DNA of 64,000 nt from Tipula vernalis (Eukaryota; Arthropoda; Insecta; Diptera; Tipulidae), in contig OY282558.1 in the NCBI GenBank assembly GCA_958295665.1, positions 30,029,045-30,093,044 of the forward strand. The letters run 5' to 3'. Each line of letters starts with the position of its first letter. Within the stretch, counting starts at the first letter, position 1. The position numbers and the translations under genes are program-made. Shown in pieces: positions 61,901-64,000 of the stretch. Under the pieces are notes generated by a model that was not told where the DNA came from, ran no database searches, and was given only the letters and a program-made list of their open reading frames with translations.

Positions 61901-64000
61901 GCTCCGATTACGATGGTTGATGCCTCTATCAATAGGTTTTGGGACCTGTAATTGCTGTGACAATTTGCATTTTGATTGCTCGATTATTTCTAAACATTTC
62001 TTAGAAAATTCAATTTTATTGAAAATCAACTGTGCTATAGCCCACAAGTTTTTGGGCGGCTAAAATCTAAAATGCTCCGATTACGATGGTTGATACCTCT
62101 ATCCATAGGTTTTGGGACCTGTAATTGCTGTGACAATTTGCATTTTGATTGCTCAATTATTTCTAAACATTTCTTAGAAAATTCAATTTTATTGAAAATC
62201 AACTGTGCTATAGCCCACAAGTTTTCGGGCGGCTAAAATCTAAAATGCTCCGATTACGATGGTTGATACCTCTATCCATAGGTTTTGGGACCTGTAATTG
62301 CTGTGACAATTTGCATTTTGATTGCTCAATTATTTCTAAACATTTCTTAGAAAATTCAATTTTATTGAAAATCAACTGTGCTATAGCCCACAAGTTTTTG
62401 GGCGGCTAAAATCTAAAATGCTCCGATTACGATGGTTGATACCTCTATCCATAGGTTTTGGGACCTGTAATTGCTGTGACAACTTGCATTTTGATTGCTA
62501 AATTATTTCTTAACATTTCTTAGAAAATTCAATTTTATTGAAAATCAACTGTGCTATAGCCCACAAGTTTTTGGGCGGCTAAAATCTAAAATGCTCCGAT
62601 TACGATGGTTGATGCCTCTATCAATAGGTTTTGGGACCTGTAATTGCTGTGACAATTTGCATTTTGATTGCTCGATTATTTCTAAACATTTCTTAGAAAA
62701 TTCAATTTTATTGAAAATCAACTGTGCTATAGCCCACAAGTTTTTGGGCGGCTAAAATCTAAAATGCTCCGATTACGATGGTTGATACCTCTATCCATAG
62801 GTTTTGGGACCTGTAATTGCTGTGACAATTTGCATTTTGATTGCTCAATTATTTCTAAACATTTCTTAGAAAATTCAATTTTATTGTAAATCAACTGTGC
62901 TATAGCCCACAAGTTTTCGGGCGGCTAAAATCTAAAATGCTCCGATTACGATGGTTGATACCTCTATCCATAGGTTTTGGGACCTGTAATTGCTGTGACA
63001 ATTTGCATTTTGATTGCTCAATTATTTCTAAACATTTCTTAGAAAATTCAATTTTATTGAAAATCAACTGTGCTATAGCCCACAAGTTTTTATCCATAGG
63101 TTTTAGGACGTGTAATTGCTGTGACAATTTGCATTTTGATTGCTCGATTATTTCTAAACATTTCTTAGAAAATTCAATTTTATTGAAAATCAACTGTGCT
63201 ATAGCCCACAAGTTTTTGGGCGGCTAAAATCTAAAATGCTCCGATTACGATGGTTGATACCTCTATCAATAGGTTTTGGGACCTGTAATTGCTGTGACAA
63301 TTTGCATTTTGATTGCTCAATTATTTCTAAACATTTCTTAGAAAATTCAATTTTATTGAAAATCAACTGTGCTATAGCCCACAAGTTTTCGGGCGGCTAA
63401 AATCTAAAATGCTCCGATTACGATGGTTGATACCTCTATCCATAGGTTTTGGGACCTGTAATTGCTGTGACAATTTGCATTTTGATTGCTCAATTATTTC
63501 TAAACATTTCTTAGAAAATTCAATTTTATTGAAAATCAACTGTGCTATAGCCCACAAGTTTTTATCCATAGGTTTTAGGACGTGTAATTGCTGTGACAAT
63601 TTGCATTTTGATTGCTCGATTATTTCTAAACATTTCTTAGAAAATTCAATTTTATTGAAAATCAACTGTGCTATAGCCCACAAGTTTTTATCCATAGGTT
63701 TCGGGACGTGTAATTGCTGTGACAATTTGCATTTTGATTGCTCGATTATTTCTAAACATTTCTTAGAAAATTCAATTTTATTGAAAATCAACTGTGCTAT
63801 AGCCCACAAGTTTTTGGGCGGCTAAAATCTAAAATGCTCCGATTACGATGGTTGATACCTCTATCCATAGGTTTTGGGACCTGTAATTGCTGTGACAATT
63901 TGCATTTTGATTGCTCAATTATTTCTTAACATTTCTTAGAAAATTCAATTTTATTGAAAATCAACTGTGCTATAGCCCACAAGTTTTTGGGCGGCTAAAA

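Larger units (their letters stand above)
47519..63690 (+). repeat. 126-bp short satellite units (14 deletion junctions)
   Basis: Junctions where cacaagttttt runs straight into atccatagg lie near 47519, 49894, 50885, 51011, 56673, 57664, 58309, 58954, 60291, 61282, 61408, 63091, 63563 and 63689. All have the same breakpoints, so they descend from one deletion. The short units fall into two types, gtttcgggacgtg and gttttaggacgtg. Where two short units adjoin (50885/51011, 61282/61408, 63563/63689) the order is always ttttagg then tttcggg. Confidence 0.93.
46609..64000 (+). repeat. 173-bp satellite DNA array (about 104 units)
   Basis: A head-to-tail array runs from about 46609 to the window end and continues past it. 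The full unit is 173 bp, counted from gggcggctaaaatctaaaat to ...cccacaagttttt. Fourteen units are 126 bp and all lack the same 47 bp at the start of the unit. Units differ at a few positions that recur in many copies: acctctatccat or gcctctatcaat; gggacctgta, gggacgtgta or gggacctata; gctcaatt or gctcgatt; ttctaaac or ttcttaac; gtttttgggc, gttttcgggc or gtttttgagc. The unit holds a small hairpin (ttctaa acatttc ttagaa). Because 173 is not a multiple of three, the ORFs seen in every unit cannot run through and are not taken as genes. The unit length is near that of one nucleosome, as in many centromeric satellites; role unknown. Confidence 0.98.

Noticed and set aside
46597..63825. Dozens of near-identical 61-145 codon ORFs on both strands of the satellite
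   Set aside because: They are the same stretch of the 173-bp unit read again and again. The unit is not a multiple of three, so frames cannot continue except across 126-bp units. Both strands give equally long ORFs, and there is no start, domain or codon signal of a gene.
46609..64000. CRISPR array or integron-like cassette array
   Set aside because: There are no variable spacers between short repeats. The whole 173-bp unit is repeated, and the surroundings are eukaryotic.
46609..64000. CENP-B box in the satellite unit
   Set aside because: Words such as ggtttcgggacgtg were inspected, but none fits the 17-bp nTTCGnnnnAnnCGGGn pattern.

Overview
The window looks like a gene-poor, repeat-dominated piece of an animal nuclear genome, most likely an insect and plausibly a fly. 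The grounds are strong AT richness, long homopolymer and dinucleotide runs, no bacterial-style gene packing, no intact long ORF, and a set of decayed transposons typical of arthropods: BEL/Pao, Jockey/CR1-like and RTE-like LINEs, DD37E mariner, Tc1, pogo, PIF/Harbinger, hAT-like elements and a tRNA-derived SINE. The species cannot be named from what is visible. No convincing intact host gene was found. The only candidates are two related small ORFs near 1.7-3.6 kb that weakly resemble the secreted insect DUF1091 family.

Layout. 1-4.7 kb: AT-rich DNA with DUF1091-like fragments and an inverted duplication around a long (AT)n tract. 4.7-6.8 kb: a BEL/Pao pol remnant (minus). 6.9-8.0 kb: a LINE reverse-transcriptase remnant (plus). 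8.0-13.6 kb: AT-rich spacer. 13.60-15.43 kb: a PIF/Harbinger element with excellent terminal inverted repeats, whose helix-turn-helix and DDE parts lie on opposite strands. 15.5-15.9 kb: a transposon-associated C-terminal fragment. 17.95-18.99 kb: a nearly full-length DD37E mariner transposase pseudogene. 19.4-19.8 kb: another transposon-associated fragment. 23.9-25.5 kb: a minisatellite-rich dispersed repeat whose second copy lies inverted at 43.0-44.5 kb. 25.7-27.6 kb: two Tc1 remnants in opposite orientations. 31.8-32.6 kb: a LINE fragment. 34.0-36.7 kb: a cluster of short inverted-repeat elements (a TA-flanked MITE, a second PIF derivative, a hAT-like element, a hairpin). 37.0-38.2 kb: a pogo transposase pseudogene. 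40.7-41.1 kb: a CGGBP1/hAT-like fragment. 41.2-42.9 kb: a Jockey/CR1-like LINE. 43.3-44.1 kb: a TA-flanked MITE inserted into the dispersed repeat. 46.15-46.43 kb: a tRNA-derived SINE.

From about 46.6 kb to the end of the window (about 17.4 kb, continuing beyond it) there is one head-to-tail satellite array. The monomer is 173 bp. A 126-bp variant, always with the same 47-bp deletion, occurs 14 times. About 104 units are present. The array has higher-order structure: a block of about 2.07 kb (12 units) recurs at an offset of exactly 6,087 bp with the same private variants, and shorter period blocks are nested in it. The monomer length is close to one nucleosome, as in many centromeric satellites, but nothing in the sequence proves a centromeric role.

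The parts do not form a pathway. The window reads as a transposon graveyard next to a large satellite block, as expected for pericentromeric or other heterochromatin. All family assignments were made by eye from protein motifs and need a profile search.
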